Program-made: the position numbers and the translations under genes | Notes under the pieces: generated by a model | Database searches by the model: none | What the model saw: only the letters and a program-made list of their open reading frames with translations | Told to the model about the DNA's origin: nothing | DNA from: Sweltsa coloradensis | Taxonomy: Eukaryota; Arthropoda; Insecta; Plecoptera; Chloroperlidae | Length of the DNA stretch: 64,000 bases | NCBI GenBank assembly: GCA_024449915.1 | Contig: JAMZAV010002031.1 | Location: 1 to 64,000 of the forward strand | Reading direction: 5' to 3' | Part shown: piece after piece, positions 20,901-31,473 of the stretch | Position numbering within the stretch: position 1 is the first letter of the stretch | Layout: the number at the start of each line of letters is the position of its first letter

Positions 20901-21148
20901 AGTAAGCATTGTCAACCTCTTATGCAAGGGCCTATATGTCCAGAAAACCATTCTCAAAATTTAATTTTGAACTAGATTTGTATATTACACTTTTGTCCAA
21001 AAATATAAATATAATTTCCAAAAGTGAGGTTATGTCCCGCCCAAAAAAATTCACAATTTTTTTTCTGTTATTTTATAGGCCTTCTTTCATTTATCAAACT
21101 TTTCAGACATGTTCCTTCGACTTTCAAATTATCGGCCAGAGGTGGTAC

Positions 21149-21600
21149 AGCCCACGAACGGAGATTCGTCTTCCAGATTGACCGACGTACGAGCTCTCAC
21201 ACGAACCATGAAATTAGCACGAAACTAGTAGGCATATACAAGGATAACCGAAAACTATATAATCAAAATAAATAACATCCGTGAAAGCCGTCAATTAACT
21301 TTATAAACATATATTGATTTTGTTTTGTTTTAAGCATTCGTGATCCACGGTTTAATGTTAAAACTAGCTTCACGGAAAATTTCACACAATCTTTATAAAA
21401 CTCAATATAAGTCTTATTTACTCCCAGCTTTTGAAAAACTAGGTTTTTATTTTCTATGAATGGGCAAAACAAAAATCAACAAAACAACAGCATTATTAAA
21501 AAATATATATAACAAATATATTGAGTTCTATAAACATTATCCATGATATTTTCCGTAAAGCAAGTTTTAACATAAAAATTGTTACAAGCATGAAAATTGG
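21149..21600. other. Unassigned AT-rich stretch
   Basis: No ORF of interest. A weak inverted similarity (TTCACGGAAAAT near 21371 with ATTTTCCGTAAAGC near 21548) hints at another small foldback, not firmly delimited. Confidence 0.35.
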
Positions 21601-22720
21601 TAAAAAGTTACTTTATTACTGACTCCATTGAAAACTGAGATGGGTCCACCGTTGAATCGATCTTATTTTATCACTGGAGGTCAAAATGTTAAAATTTATT
21701 TTGAGAAAATAGCACCATTTTAGATCCAATACAGTGCATTTGGGGGTACAAGTATGAAAATTGGTAAAAACGTACTTTATTACTGACTTATTGAAAACTG
21801 ATATGGATCCACTTATGAATCGACCCCATTTTCTCACTGGAGGTCAAAATGTAAAAATCATTGGAAAAGAACTTTTTTCACGAATTTTTGTTTTTGTTTG
21901 TTATTTTTGCCATATTTTATATGAATATGTTCAAGAGAAAAAAGTTCAAATTCTAAAACAAAATTTTTATTCAGATCAGTGAACGTCAAAATTGGTCAAA
22001 TTGTGTTTTTCATCTAAAATCGACCAAAAATTATTATTTTTTAATTATTTTGTATTTATTTATTATTTATTTTTTAGATCTGATACGTAATAACGATTGT
22101 GGTAAGCACCCTTTTGGGGTCAAAATGTTATTGAGAAAAGCTCCATTTTAGACCCACTACAGTGCATTTGGGGATACAAGCATGAAAATTGGTGGAAAGG
22201 TACATTATTACTAACTTATTGAATTCTTATATGAATCCACCGATGACTCGACCGCATTTTATCACTGGAGGTCACAATGTAAAAATCATTAAAAAGTATC
22301 TTTTTTCACGAATTATTTACCCCAAAGGTTACTTATCACAATCGTTATTACGTATCAGATTTTGAACGAACAAAAAAAAACAGAAAAAACAAAACATTTT
22401 GGTCGATTTTAGATGAAAAACTCAATTTGAACTATTTTGACCTTCACTGAAACTGAATAAAATTTTGTTTTACAATTTTTTGTTGTTCAAACAATATAGT
22501 TGGTCGTGAAATGGCTAAAATAACAAACAAAAAACAAAAATTCGTGAAAAAATGTATTTTTCAACGATTTTTACATTTTTTACCTCCCGTGAGAAAATGC
22601 GGTCGATTCATCGGTAGATCCATGTCAGGTTTCAATAAGTCAGTAATAAAGTACATTTTTACCAATAATCATGATTGTACCCCCAAATGCACTTGGGTCT
22701 AAATGGCGTTATTTTCTTGG
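21600..22720. mobile_element. Foldback element with duplicated arms (~1.1 kb)
   Basis: Two direct copies at about 21610-21730 and 21745-21860 (GGTAAAAA...TACTTTATTACTGACT, then TCACTGGAGGTCAAAATGT) are matched by inverted sequence at 22500-22715. TGATACGTAATAACGATTGTG at 22081 is mirrored by CACAATCGTTATTACGTATC at 22337. No coding sequence. Confidence 0.6.
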
Positions 22721-22729
22721 ACTATATAG

Positions 22730-24290
22730 AACATAACAAAATCTTGTAAAAATACAGCCAAACCTTACACACTCAAAAGAAATGAGATCTAAAAAAAGGG
22801 CCAAGCTCATCTACCCGTCCACATTTGCGCATTCCTAATTCATAAAAGTACAGTGTCCCGTAATAACATCCTTGAAAAGCTTGGCAAAAAAGAATTTGCA
22901 AATATAGTTCATCCAAAAAAAAATTCTAATTAATTTAAACGTAATCGTCATACAAATTCTATTTTGCCAAGCTTTTCAAGGATGTTGTTACGGGACACTG
23001 TACGTTTATGAATTAAGAATGCGCAAATGTGGAAGGGTAGATGAGCTTTGCCCTTTTTTAGATCTAATTTCTTTTTAGTGTGTAAGGTTTAGCTGTATTT
23101 TTACAAGTTTTTGTTATGTGTGGGATCTCTTTACTTTTTCAAGTTCAACTGCAAAATTATTTGTTAAAATATAATCATTTTATCAATATCGATTAATTTC
23201 TATTGCATTACCAATTAACAATAGAATGTAATATATCTAGTAGTCTAAAGACCTGCTTGTTGCAAACAATTTAGGCGATCATTGTCAAGTAACTATAGTT
23301 ACTTGTTGATTGTATGCCTGTATAAGGCTTTTATTAAAACTTTTATTTGGAAGCCTTCAAAAGGAACTACATCACTATTACCTTAATGTCCATAAAAAAT
23401 ATGAACCATTGTAGCCTCACCCGTTTGGACAGAATCGCTGGGCAATTGAAACTGACGAATAAGGTTGTGTTCCGCAAAGGCGACCAGAACGACCAGTCTG
23501 CGACCAATGGAATTTAAGTAAACACAATTCGCACCAATGACAGATCAGATTTGCAAGAAACGTATGCGATGCGTTGCTGTTTTCACTGTTGTGGTCGAGA
23601 CCAAGAAGCCCACAGTTTTATTCCGGTCGTGGGCTGGTCTTGAAGAAAGCGCGGTTATTTCAAATTCTTTCATTGAAAATCATGGAATAATGTCAACTTC
23701 CGACAATGTTCCTGTAACTACACATGGGTAGACAATAATTAATTCATTCTTTCATTCAAATCATTCATTTATTTAGTAAATGATATGATTTATGTAGCAA
23801 TTTAACGAGATATCACAACTTTTCATTAAAACACGGCCTTGTAGATGCAAGCACCATTTCGGAGCCAAGGCAGTACCCCAACAATCAGACGTTGAGTGAA
23901 ACAATGAAAATAACAATACCCAGTCGAGCCCAGAATGGTCGACCGGTCGCCTTTACGGAACACAACCTTAGACAGTAGTCCGTACTCAGTAGTCAGTAGA
24001 CAGTAGTAGAACCCAAAGGTATTAGTAGTAGTATAACTAACATCCTTGTGATTTTGAGCATGTTTCAAATCATTTTTTAACCAAGAAGGAATGCTCGTAC
24101 ACCAACCAAATTTGGCATGTGTTGTCAGGTACCCAAATTCCCTTGATTTTTATAGTTTTTTAAGATTACATCACGTTTCATGACGGCTGGGTGACAGTGA
24201 CACCTCGAAATCACCCCAACTCTACTTGCTGTATAAGGTGCCCGAGTATGAAGCGCACCGCGGCTTGGCTGCGGCGCCCTAACGGGCATA
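22730..24290 (+). mobile_element. Repeat B copy 2, interrupted by a MITE
   Basis: Same organisation as 4807-5863: hairpin head (about 22730-23130), tail with AACTATAGTTACTTGTTG and the CACCCGTTTGG block, GC-rich hairpin end near 24250-24285. A 507-bp MITE sits in the tail. Confidence 0.65.
23462..23968. mobile_element. 507-bp MITE with TA target duplication
   Basis: 25-base terminal inverted repeats: AGGTTGTGTTCCGCAAAGG at the left, mirrored by CCTTTACGGAACACAACCT at the right. TA flanks at 23460-23461 and 23969-23970. Repeat B copy 1 has the empty site (GACGAATTAGATAG near 5613). TA duplication points to a Tc1/mariner-like source, which is inference. The 64-residue ORF inside is not recognised. 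Confidence 0.75.
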
Positions 24291-24370
24291 GCTGTATATG
24301 AGGAAAGCACCGCCTTCCACAATCGAAAACAAGATGATGCATCGAGTGAACGGTACTTGAAACAAATTGT

Positions 24371-24685
24371 CGACTAAAGATACAAATAATATTACATGAT
24401 TTTTTTTAAACAACGCTCATATTTAAATGTACTAAAAAGTAAAAAATAAATTTTCGCCCAACAAATTTTTGCCTTACTCGGAAAATAAAAGCGTTGGGCG
24501 CTTATGGTATTGACATAGATTACAGAATTTTGTTGTTCATGGAGGGAAAGCGCCCAACGTTTTTATTTTCCGTGTAAGGCAAAAATAAGTTGGGTGAAAA
24601 TTGATTTTTTTACTTTTTAGTACATTTAAATATGAGCGTTTAAAAAAACAATTTTTGTCATGTTATATTATTTTTAGTCTTAACT
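24371..24685. mobile_element. Foldback MITE (~315 bp)
   Basis: The arms (about 24371-24497 and 24548-24685) mirror each other: CTCATATTTAAATGTAC with GTACATTTAAATATGAG, and GCGTTGGGCGC with GCGCCCAACG. The loop is about 50 bases. Confidence 0.7.
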
Positions 24686-24724
24686 AATATTGTAATCAAA
24701 TATGAGTTCACTGGACGTGTCCGA

Positions 24725-25225
24725 ATTTCCGCATCTGGTTGGCCCATCCTCACTAGCTGTGACTAATTTCTTATATGAAGTTTTGTTTGATTAATGAATT
24801 AATATGAATTAATTGATTAACAAGTGAATGTGATAAATTGATTCATCTATTTTTATCAAGATTATACGTCTGTGTGAAACATTTCAGCTCGATCGGACAT
24901 TGGGAAATGGGTGAAATATCTATTCCCATATAAAACTTTGATTTATTAATTGTGATGAATTAATTGATAAATAAATGAATCTGTTAATTGATTCATCTAT
25001 TACCATCAAGAATATACGATTGTGTGAAAAATTTCAGTTCGATCGAACATTGGGAAGTGGGTGAAATATCGGTCCATATGAAACTCTAATTACTAATTGC
25101 GATGAATTAATTGATTAATTAGTGAATCTGTCAATTGATTCATACATTGTCATCAAGAATACGTATGTGTGAAAAATTTCAGCTCGTTTGGATATCAAGT
25201 GGGTGAAATATCGATTGTAAGATTC
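24725..25225 (+). repeat. Three tandem copies of a ~165-bp AT-rich unit
   Basis: Units share GATGAATTAATTGAT, AATTGATTCAT, ATCAAGA(A/T)TA, GTGTGAAA(A/C)ATTTCAG, TCGATCG(G/A)ACATTGGG and GTGGGTGAAATATCG. Identity falls towards the third unit. No ORF. Confidence 0.75.
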
Positions 25226-25259
25226 CATCCAGACAAACACATGAAGCTAATATAAGCGT

Positions 25260-25760
25260 TGTAATAATAATAAAATGTAATCAACCAATATGTCCTTTAA
25301 GTGGGCTTATGCCTAAAAACCCTGTAGTGATTGGCCACAACATTGGGTAGATAGATGTGTTTAATTTTCATTAAATAACAACAGCACACATTAATGTTTA
25401 CAGTTATAAAATAAATTAAATAAAATAAATTTTATTTAGAGTCTACCCACTCAGTTATATAACTGATTTTCAGTGGGGGACTTTAAATCAAAGCGACCAA
25501 GCCAACCCTGCAGGCCCCGACGCAATCGACGAGTGAGCGATAACCAACCAAAGATCGATATTTTAAATAGGAAATATAGCAATCAGTGGTATGGACAGTG
25601 CGAACACCCGCGAATCAACGCCAGAATCAACAAGGCCGATTCAGAACAAGTTACTCTGAATTTACTATGTGCTTCGTTGCTAGGACGGCTCCAAAGTCAC
25701 CGTTTACAAACTCCTAAGACAAGAACTGATGGACTTAAGTCCAAATCAGAAGTTAAAAAA
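25260..25760. other. Unassigned; includes an ORF of doubtful meaning
   Basis: A frame opens at 25473 and runs to 25946 (157 residues), but its second half is the antisense of a tRNA-derived SINE, so I do not call a gene. The stretch before it is AT-rich and unassigned. Confidence 0.35.
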
Positions 25761-25761
25761 C

Positions 25762-25885
25762 TTCTGACTTTAGCGGGAATCGAACCCTGGATCTTCTGCA
25801 TTGGAAGCAGATACGCTAACCACAAGACCAACGAGCCACACAACAAGACCAACGAGCCACACAAGACCAACGAGCCACACACATA
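25762..25885 (-). repeat. tRNA-derived SINE with triplicated 5' end
   Basis: The minus strand reads like a tRNA: GGCTCGTTGGTCTTGTGG, GTTAGCGTATCTGC (box A-like), anticodon-like hairpin, then GGGTTCGATTCCC (box B). The 5' block (complement AAGACCAACGAGCCACAC) is present three times at about 25824-25880. A related degenerate copy is at 42885-42957. Not a canonical tRNA gene. Confidence 0.6.
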
Positions 25886-26077
25886 CAATTTGACCCTAGT
25901 GTCATCATCACTAGCACCTATCAACTACACCTATCAACAATGGTAATTTAATAACCTTATCTCACAAGTTGTTTTAAAATTCAATTACTGGTAAATTATG
26001 TAAGACACAAATGATTATCCTGTAAACATTATTTAATCGAGTAAAAAGCTTGCTATACTAGTAACTCTTCTCCTGCG

Positions 26078-26155
26078 ATCCAGATAGCTCGAATATATAT
26101 AGACCTTCAGTACTTAGAGCTGGAGGTTCTGGGTTCGATCCGCAGTCGGGGCAGG
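26078..26155 (+). repeat. tRNA-like SINE remnant
   Basis: Exact box B GGTTCGATCC at 26130, preceded by GATAGCTCGAATATATATAG (weak box A). The following GCAGTCGGGGCAGG resembles, inverted, GCAGGCCCCGAC near 25510. Confidence 0.4.
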
Positions 26156-26291
26156 CTTTCACGAGCATTTTAAATTTTAATCTTAATGAATTTTACCTGC
26201 CCATAGGGCAGGAAGGCTAATGCAGTGCAAGTGTGGCCCTCTGTAGCTTGACACAGTGATTGCCGAGTTACAAGTTCAGATTACATTACAA

Positions 26292-27512
26292 CTAGGAAGC
26301 TTCGCAAACGCTTTTTCAGGCGCGTTGCTGGATGAGCGTAATTGGTGCATTGAGATGTCATGTGCTATGCAGATTTTCTGTTGTTCTGTTAAAAAATCAT
26401 TACAATCGGGTTAAACATGAAGATGTTATATGTCAAAGTTTTTTTTTTAAAAGCGAAAAACAGCGTAAAATTGCGATTTTCATGAGAAATAATTTTTCGA
26501 TTGCGCTCAAATTTCACATGAATATAATAATTCATAAAATTAAGGACCTGTGACAAAAAATTACATTCGAAGAAAGCATGTAGGTGTTATTAGTCGAAGA
26601 AATGTTTTATTTTATTTTTTGGATGAGCGTAGCGAGCGTAGCGAGCGAAGCGAGCGAAGCGAAGATTCCATTTCACTACACTGGAGAAAAAAATCCAGAA
26701 TGTTTTTTTTTTTTTTTCTTTCTGTATGTATTATTGTGTGTCTGTTAGCACGATTCCGGCTAAAATTGCGATGAAATTTTATGGAGGCCTTCGAAATCTC
26801 TGAACCAAGAACTGCCACGTTTTTGAGCGCAATCGAAAAATTATTTCTTATGAAAATCGCAATTTTACGATTTTTATTTTTTATTTTACATTTTTTTGAC
26901 TTATAACACCTACATGCTTTATCCGATTGTAATGATTTTTTCACAGAACCTTAATTTTATGAATAAATAAATTGTTGTGAAATTTGAGCGCAATTTAAAA
27001 ATAATTTCTCATAAAAATCCCAGTTTTACGCCTTTTTTTCGTTTGAAAAAAATTACGCTCATCCAACAACGCGCCTGAAAAAGCGTTTGCGAAGCGTCCT
27101 AGTTTAATCGAAAAAATCGTAAAATTGCGATTTTTTTTAGATCGCACTCAAACACGTGACAGTTCTAAGTTCAGAGATTTTAAAGGCCTCCAGAAAATTT
27201 TATTGCAATTGGAGTATCGTTTTAGCCGGAATCGTGTTAACAAACACACAAAAATACAAACAGAAAAAAACAAGAAAAACGAAAAACATCATAAAATTGC
27301 AATTTTCATGATAAATAATTTTTCGATTGCTCTTAAAAAGGTGGCAGTTATAAGTTCAGAGATTTCGAAGGCCTCCAAAAATTTCATTTCAATTGGAGTA
27401 TCGATTTAGCCGGAATCGTGTTAACAAACACACAAAAATACAAAAATACCAAAAAAACGTTTTTTTTTCAGTGAGTAAAATGGAATCTTTGCTTCGCTCG
27501 CTACGCTCATCC
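26292..27512 (-). mobile_element. Helentron-like H element, copy 7, split by copy 8
   Basis: A minus-strand element: 3' end CTAGGAAGCTTCGCAAACGC at 26292, 5' end at 27512. Copy 8 lies inside at 26621-27102, again with T on both sides. Confidence 0.7.
26621..27102 (+). mobile_element. Helentron-like H element, copy 8 (482 bp)
   Basis: It starts GGATGAGCG with an expanded GCGAGCGAAGC microrepeat, has the variant 3' hairpin AACGC-GCCTGAAAAA-GCGTT and ends GCGTCCTAG. Confidence 0.75.
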
Positions 27513-28920
27513 AACAAAGACAACAAGAGAACAAGACATTTATAAAGTTATTCGACGAGAAAGGCAAAAGGGAAAGGCGAATAAGGGTATACCCTTTGAA
27601 GCGGGGTAGAGGCCTGAAGGCGCGAGCATTGATACTAAAGGGGTATTCACCCACTAAACTCAAAAAAATATGTGATTCAGGCCAACTAGTTATGAATTTA
27701 TAAAGTACCAGAAAAAATAATTGGGTCCAACATGACCCTAAAAAAAAATGTCAAAGTTAATAATTTTCAAGCTATAGGTTCCATCGGCAAAAATATCCCA
27801 TAAGAAACAACATTATTGACGTACTCGAAATTCTTTTCTGTAAATCTGTTATATTTTGTTTTGTTATATTATAGGCAAGTGATTAGGTCAAAATATGCTT
27901 ATTACTAAGAAGGGGTGTGATTTTGGAATGCATTTTTTGTGTGTTTGAGTGTATATTTGTGCACAGTTTCAAGACACGATGTTGTAAAGGGTCATTTTAT
28001 ATTGGTACGATGCTCTAATATCTATGTGGACCAAAAAATAAGCAGGTTAAAGCTGACTTAAGAAATTCCCGAAAACGTCCATTTACGCAAATTTCGGGAT
28101 CAAAAAACTTTAAAAATTCGTGTAAAATCACGTGTTACAAGATAAAATTTTTTAAACTGTCATTTTAGTGTAGCTCTGGATTATCTGGTAGAAACACATT
28201 TTTTAAAGATATTAGCTCCTTTAACATAAGGCCGCTTTAAAAACCACGCGATCATAACATCAATATCAAAAAACTAGATCAGGTAAAATGTTATTTAAAC
28301 ATTAATTGAACTAACGGTGCTCTTAGGTAGGGGAAAAATATATATTTTGTAGCAATATTCTAAAAATCTCACTTGTGGTTGTTTTTATTGTCACATGTTT
28401 ATATTTTTGTAAATAGTGTCGGCAAGCCAAATAAAAGTGACGCTTTTCGAAATATTGCTACACTTTAAAAAAAAATCCTACGTAGAGACAGTGTAAAGTT
28501 CAATTTATTTTTAATAATATAAATATTGTTGGTGAAAGTGTCGGGTGTATGGAAATATGGTGGGTCTAGCTTAAACCATGCTTACACCAAGCGTATTATG
28601 AGGGCCAATGTTGATTTTACGGTTTTGTTAACCTATCATTTCTAATTTAAGATTAGGCTGTTTTATCCTCTAAATGTTGTAAAATATATAAATATGAATA
28701 CAGGCATATTTATAGTAAAAAGTAAGTTTACAGAATGAAGTATTGATTTCAATAGAACTAGACTAGTTGTAGATATTCAAGTTGAGTAGGGTCTGCTTAG
28801 GAGCTCACTCATCTTCAAAATATATACATTTATCATAGGTTTTAAGACATGATTTGATTGCGCAAAAAAAATCGCACCAAAGTACGACGTAAAAACTATA
28901 TTTTTTTAAATCATGTGTGA
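27513..28920. other. Unassigned AT-rich sequence without a gene
   Basis: No convincing ORF or repeat structure, and no sequence shared with the other repeats that I can see. It could be ordinary intergenic or intronic DNA. Confidence 0.4.
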
Positions 28921-28925
28921 CGTCA

Positions 28926-29213
28926 ACTGTGGACTGTTACCGGCGGCAGCGAACAAGCGCGGCTGAGGGTAGTGGGCATGATGCAGCAGCCGAGCGCTGG
29001 CGCACTGATTGACGTCAACTGTGGCTCAGTTACCGGCAGCAGTGAACAAGAGTGGCTGAGGGCAGTGGGCATGATGCAGCAGCCGAGCGCAGGTGCACTG
29101 ATTGACGTCAACTGTGGCTCAGTTACCGGCAGCAGTGAACAAGCGTGGCTGAGGGCTGTGGGCATGATGCAGCAGCCGAGCGCAGGCGCACTGGTCGACG
29201 TCAAAAGTGGCGC
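28926..29213 (+). repeat. 93-bp minisatellite, about three copies
   Basis: Tandem units contain GATGCAGCAGCCGAGCGC, ATTGACGTCAACTGTGGCTC and AGTTACCGGCAGCAGTGAAC; the first is partial. Period 93 equals 31 codons, so a frame stays open through the array, but the first unit is out of register. It is GC-rich against AT-rich surroundings. Confidence 0.75.
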
Positions 29214-29460
29214 GCGCCGGATTTAAAAGCTGAAACGGGATTTTTTCCTTTTTTCCTTATTTCTTTGTTACAACATGGTTAAAGTGCCCATATTTTTCAT
29301 TTGAACGACACTTTTGACAAGATTAAAGACGTCCTCTATTACCTATAGGTTTTAAAGCACTGCTGTTTTGACTGTCCCAGAAAAACACTTGTAATTTCAT
29401 GGCGATGGCCTTTGTCCGCTTCGTTAAATTCATTACGAAAACGAATGTTACTTTCAAAAA

Positions 29461-30036
29461 TCAAAGTTTCGTCACTATGTCAATTTTCCGCCTGGTCACC
29501 TTCGCGCGGTATCCATCTTGAATCTGCACTGCCATCATAGGATTCGGTGGCGCGAATCGTAACTGCTTGTCGTCTGTCAATTCCAAGAGTGCTACATTGG
29601 AAGTCCTCGCTCCCTCGTACCGGTACGCCACTGGTCTCAAAGACCCCTTATCAAAGACCCTCTCATTATAGACCCCAAATATCGAGGGCTTTGAGTTCTG
29701 TTCCCTCGCCGCTCTCACCGTCCCTAGCAAGGATTCCCTCTTGATCTTCTTTAATTCCAGTTCGAGTTCTTTCTCGCGGTTTGCTATGATGTCTTTCTGT
29801 TCCTGTGTGGGCGGCTTGGGGAGTATCGCCAGCTCGTTGCTAGGGCGATATATCTGAGGCAGCAACTCGTGTTTGGATGATGACGTCACGCCTGGAGGCT
29901 CCGTTGCTATGACAACCATTGCTTGCGAGCGACGCTGAGCAGCAGCTCGACGATTCTCCTTGGACAACTTCTGGATCGCGTCAAGGACCTGGTTGCGTTC
30001 CTCGTCGGGCAACAGAGAGGACACTTCTTGAAGGAC
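29461..30036 (-). CDS. Candidate host terminal exon, protein not recognised
   Basis: The minus-strand frame is open from a plausible splice acceptor (CTCTGTTTAG then GTCCTTCAAG at 30036) to the stop at 29461: about 190 residues beginning VLQEVSSLLPDEERNQ. There is no ATG at the frame start; the first methionine is residue ~40, so a 3' terminal exon is the simplest reading. The protein has a charged, helix-prone segment (NREKELELELKKIKRES) and a C-terminal part with PVAYRYEGARTSNVALLEL and APPNPMMAVQIQDGY. No transposon motif, transmembrane segment or signal peptide is seen. Base composition is richer in GC than its neighbours, as in a coding exon. Function unknown; upstream exons would lie to the right, beyond the BEL element. 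Confidence 0.55.
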   Translation of the reverse strand, partial: VLQEVSSLLPDEERNQVLDAIQKLSKENRRAAAQRRSQAMVVIATEPPGVTSSSKHELLPQIYRPSNELAILPKPPTQEQKDIIANREKELELELKKIKRESLLGTVRAAREQNSKPSIFGVYNERVFDKGSLRPVAYRYEGARTSNVALLELTDDKQLRFAPPNPMMAVQIQDGYRAKVTRRKIDIVTKL

Positions 30037-30348
30037 CTAAACAGAGCGCAATGTTATGGTTCATTTTAACCCCTTTAATCCATTGTACATGTACATGAAC
30101 TTTTACGTTTTATTAGGCCATATGGGTAAATTTATAAGCTGTTTTAAGAGCATATAGGACACGAGTTTTAGGCAAATTCATGTTCTCTCGGCTGACTGAC
30201 ACAACAGATGTTTGAAATTAGGGACGAGCGATACATACTGATGGCCACCCCCATGACGCAAAGTTCACCAACAATACTTTGTATCCAAACGTAACCAACC
30301 CGCAACCCAACACACCAAACGTAACGTATTTCAGTCCTCGGGAGACGT

Positions 30349-30349
<1 letters not shown>

Positions 30350-30385
<36 letters not shown>

Positions 30386-30488
30386 AAAGACAGACAGACA
30401 GAAAATACATTTAAATGTTGGGTGGAGCTTTACACAGACAGAAGGACAGACAGACAGAAAATACATTTAAATGTTGGGTGGAGCTTTG
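30350..30488. repeat. CA microsatellite and 62-bp tandem duplication
   Basis: (CA)n at about 30350-30380, then two copies of a unit containing GACAGACAGACAGAAAATAC and TTTAAATGTTGGGTGGAGC. Confidence 0.85.
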
Positions 30489-30850
30489 CCTGTTAAAATG
30501 TGAAGAGCGATTAGCCACTTACCTCCCCGGAACCAGAATGAATATTTTGTCCAAAAATGTTTTGATCAACGAAAACATTTGTTGATCCATCACTAATCAT
30601 TGATCACCATTCGTTTTTGGCTTCTCCTGAACATTTTTCATTTTGTGAATTTCATCCTTGATCCGGATAGTTCTTCAGTTTGCCTCATGCCTCAAGTTGT
30701 CTACAATGTAAGCTACATGGATAAACATGAGACTACTTTAGAGCAGCGCTAACAACTGTCGTTGTTCTGTGCATTATGTTTATATATTGTCGAGACATGC
30801 TCTCCTAAGCCACCGCGTTGCAAGATGAATTGCCTATACCTCATTAAGGA
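30489..30850. other. Unassigned sequence
   Basis: No gene or repeat structure identified. It may be intron upstream of the candidate exon. Confidence 0.35.
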
Positions 30851-30858
30851 ATAATGTC

Positions 30859-31473
30859 TGTAAGCGCCAGTGTTCTTATTAGTTAGTTCTAGTTTTGTAT
30901 TTTCCGCTTCATTGTCTATGCATCATTCTGTCTTGTTGTTTCACCCTGTGTTTCCCCTCTTTCCCCTACTTAACCAGTTTTCGTTATCTGTTCTTGCCCT
31001 GACTTTGCGTCAGTCTGTCGCTCGTTGTCTGCCTACCTCCGTAGGACACAGTTCGTCTCTCGCCTGCTAAGAGAGCACCTCAAACCCTGTCAGTCTCCAG
31101 TCTCAAGTCTCCGAACAGTGCAAACAGTCTCATTCACAAATTCAAGTTTTAAAGTGTTACGCTCCAGTGCTACAAGCCTTGTTGTTCTCCGTCGCTGCGC
31201 TCTTCTACGCCTGTCTTCGAGTTGTTCTCGTCTGTGCTGTCCTGGCTCATTCTTGCGCAGGCATTTATTTTTCTTCTTATTCTTCTAACTCGAGTTCTTT
31301 AATCCTTTTTCTATCCCCTGCGGTGGGCACTCCCAACTTTAGCCCACTGCGCCGCCCACTTACTGGCTACGTTTTCTCAAGCCCACACAACAATCTGGGT
31401 AAGGGTTTTTTTTTGTTTCTTTTTCTAAAATTTCAGCCACTATTATTCTCCCCTCGGGCCCTCGGCCCTTAAA
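30859..31473 (+). repeat. BEL/Pao 5' LTR
   Basis: About 615 bp, nearly identical to the 3' LTR until about 31399, after which homopolymers become longer than in the 3' copy. Short ORFs in it are repeated in the 3' LTR and are not genes. Confidence 0.88.

Larger units (their letters stand above)
3883..21148. mobile_element. Giant foldback element with satellite-bearing inverted arms
   Basis: The left arm from 3883 (GTACCACCTCTGGCCG) to about 16800 mirrors the right arm from 21148 (GGCCAGAGGTGGTAC) back to about 17560. Landmarks pair in order: the GGCGGGGCATAACCTCAC block (3962 with 21035), the satellite array, and the inner block ATGATACGACGAGC (16645 with 17728). The loop (about 16800-17560) carries a cysteine-rich pseudogene. 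The left arm is interrupted by a TA-flanked MITE, repeat B copy 1 and a 10-kb Copia; the right arm by two H elements. Without these the element is about 4-4.5 kb. Symmetry weakens outside 3883/21148, so the true termini are uncertain. The architecture resembles foldback transposons with long tandem-repeat arms, such as the TU elements described from sea urchin. Confidence 0.7.

Noticed and set aside
25762..25860. A functional tRNA gene on the minus strand
   Set aside because: Box A and box B are good, but the arms do not close into a normal cloverleaf, the 5' block is triplicated and a degenerate copy exists at 42.9 kb. A SINE fits better.
25473..25946. A 157-residue plus-strand protein
   Set aside because: Its second half is antisense SINE and repeats KTNEPH from the triplicated SINE head.
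30168..30466. ORFs rich in Cys-Val repeats
   Set aside because: They are translations of the CA microsatellite and its tandem duplication.
30870..31472. Proteins encoded at 30.9-31.5 kb and again at 37.5-38.1 kb
   Set aside because: Both lie in the BEL LTRs; the repetition is the LTR pair, not a gene family.
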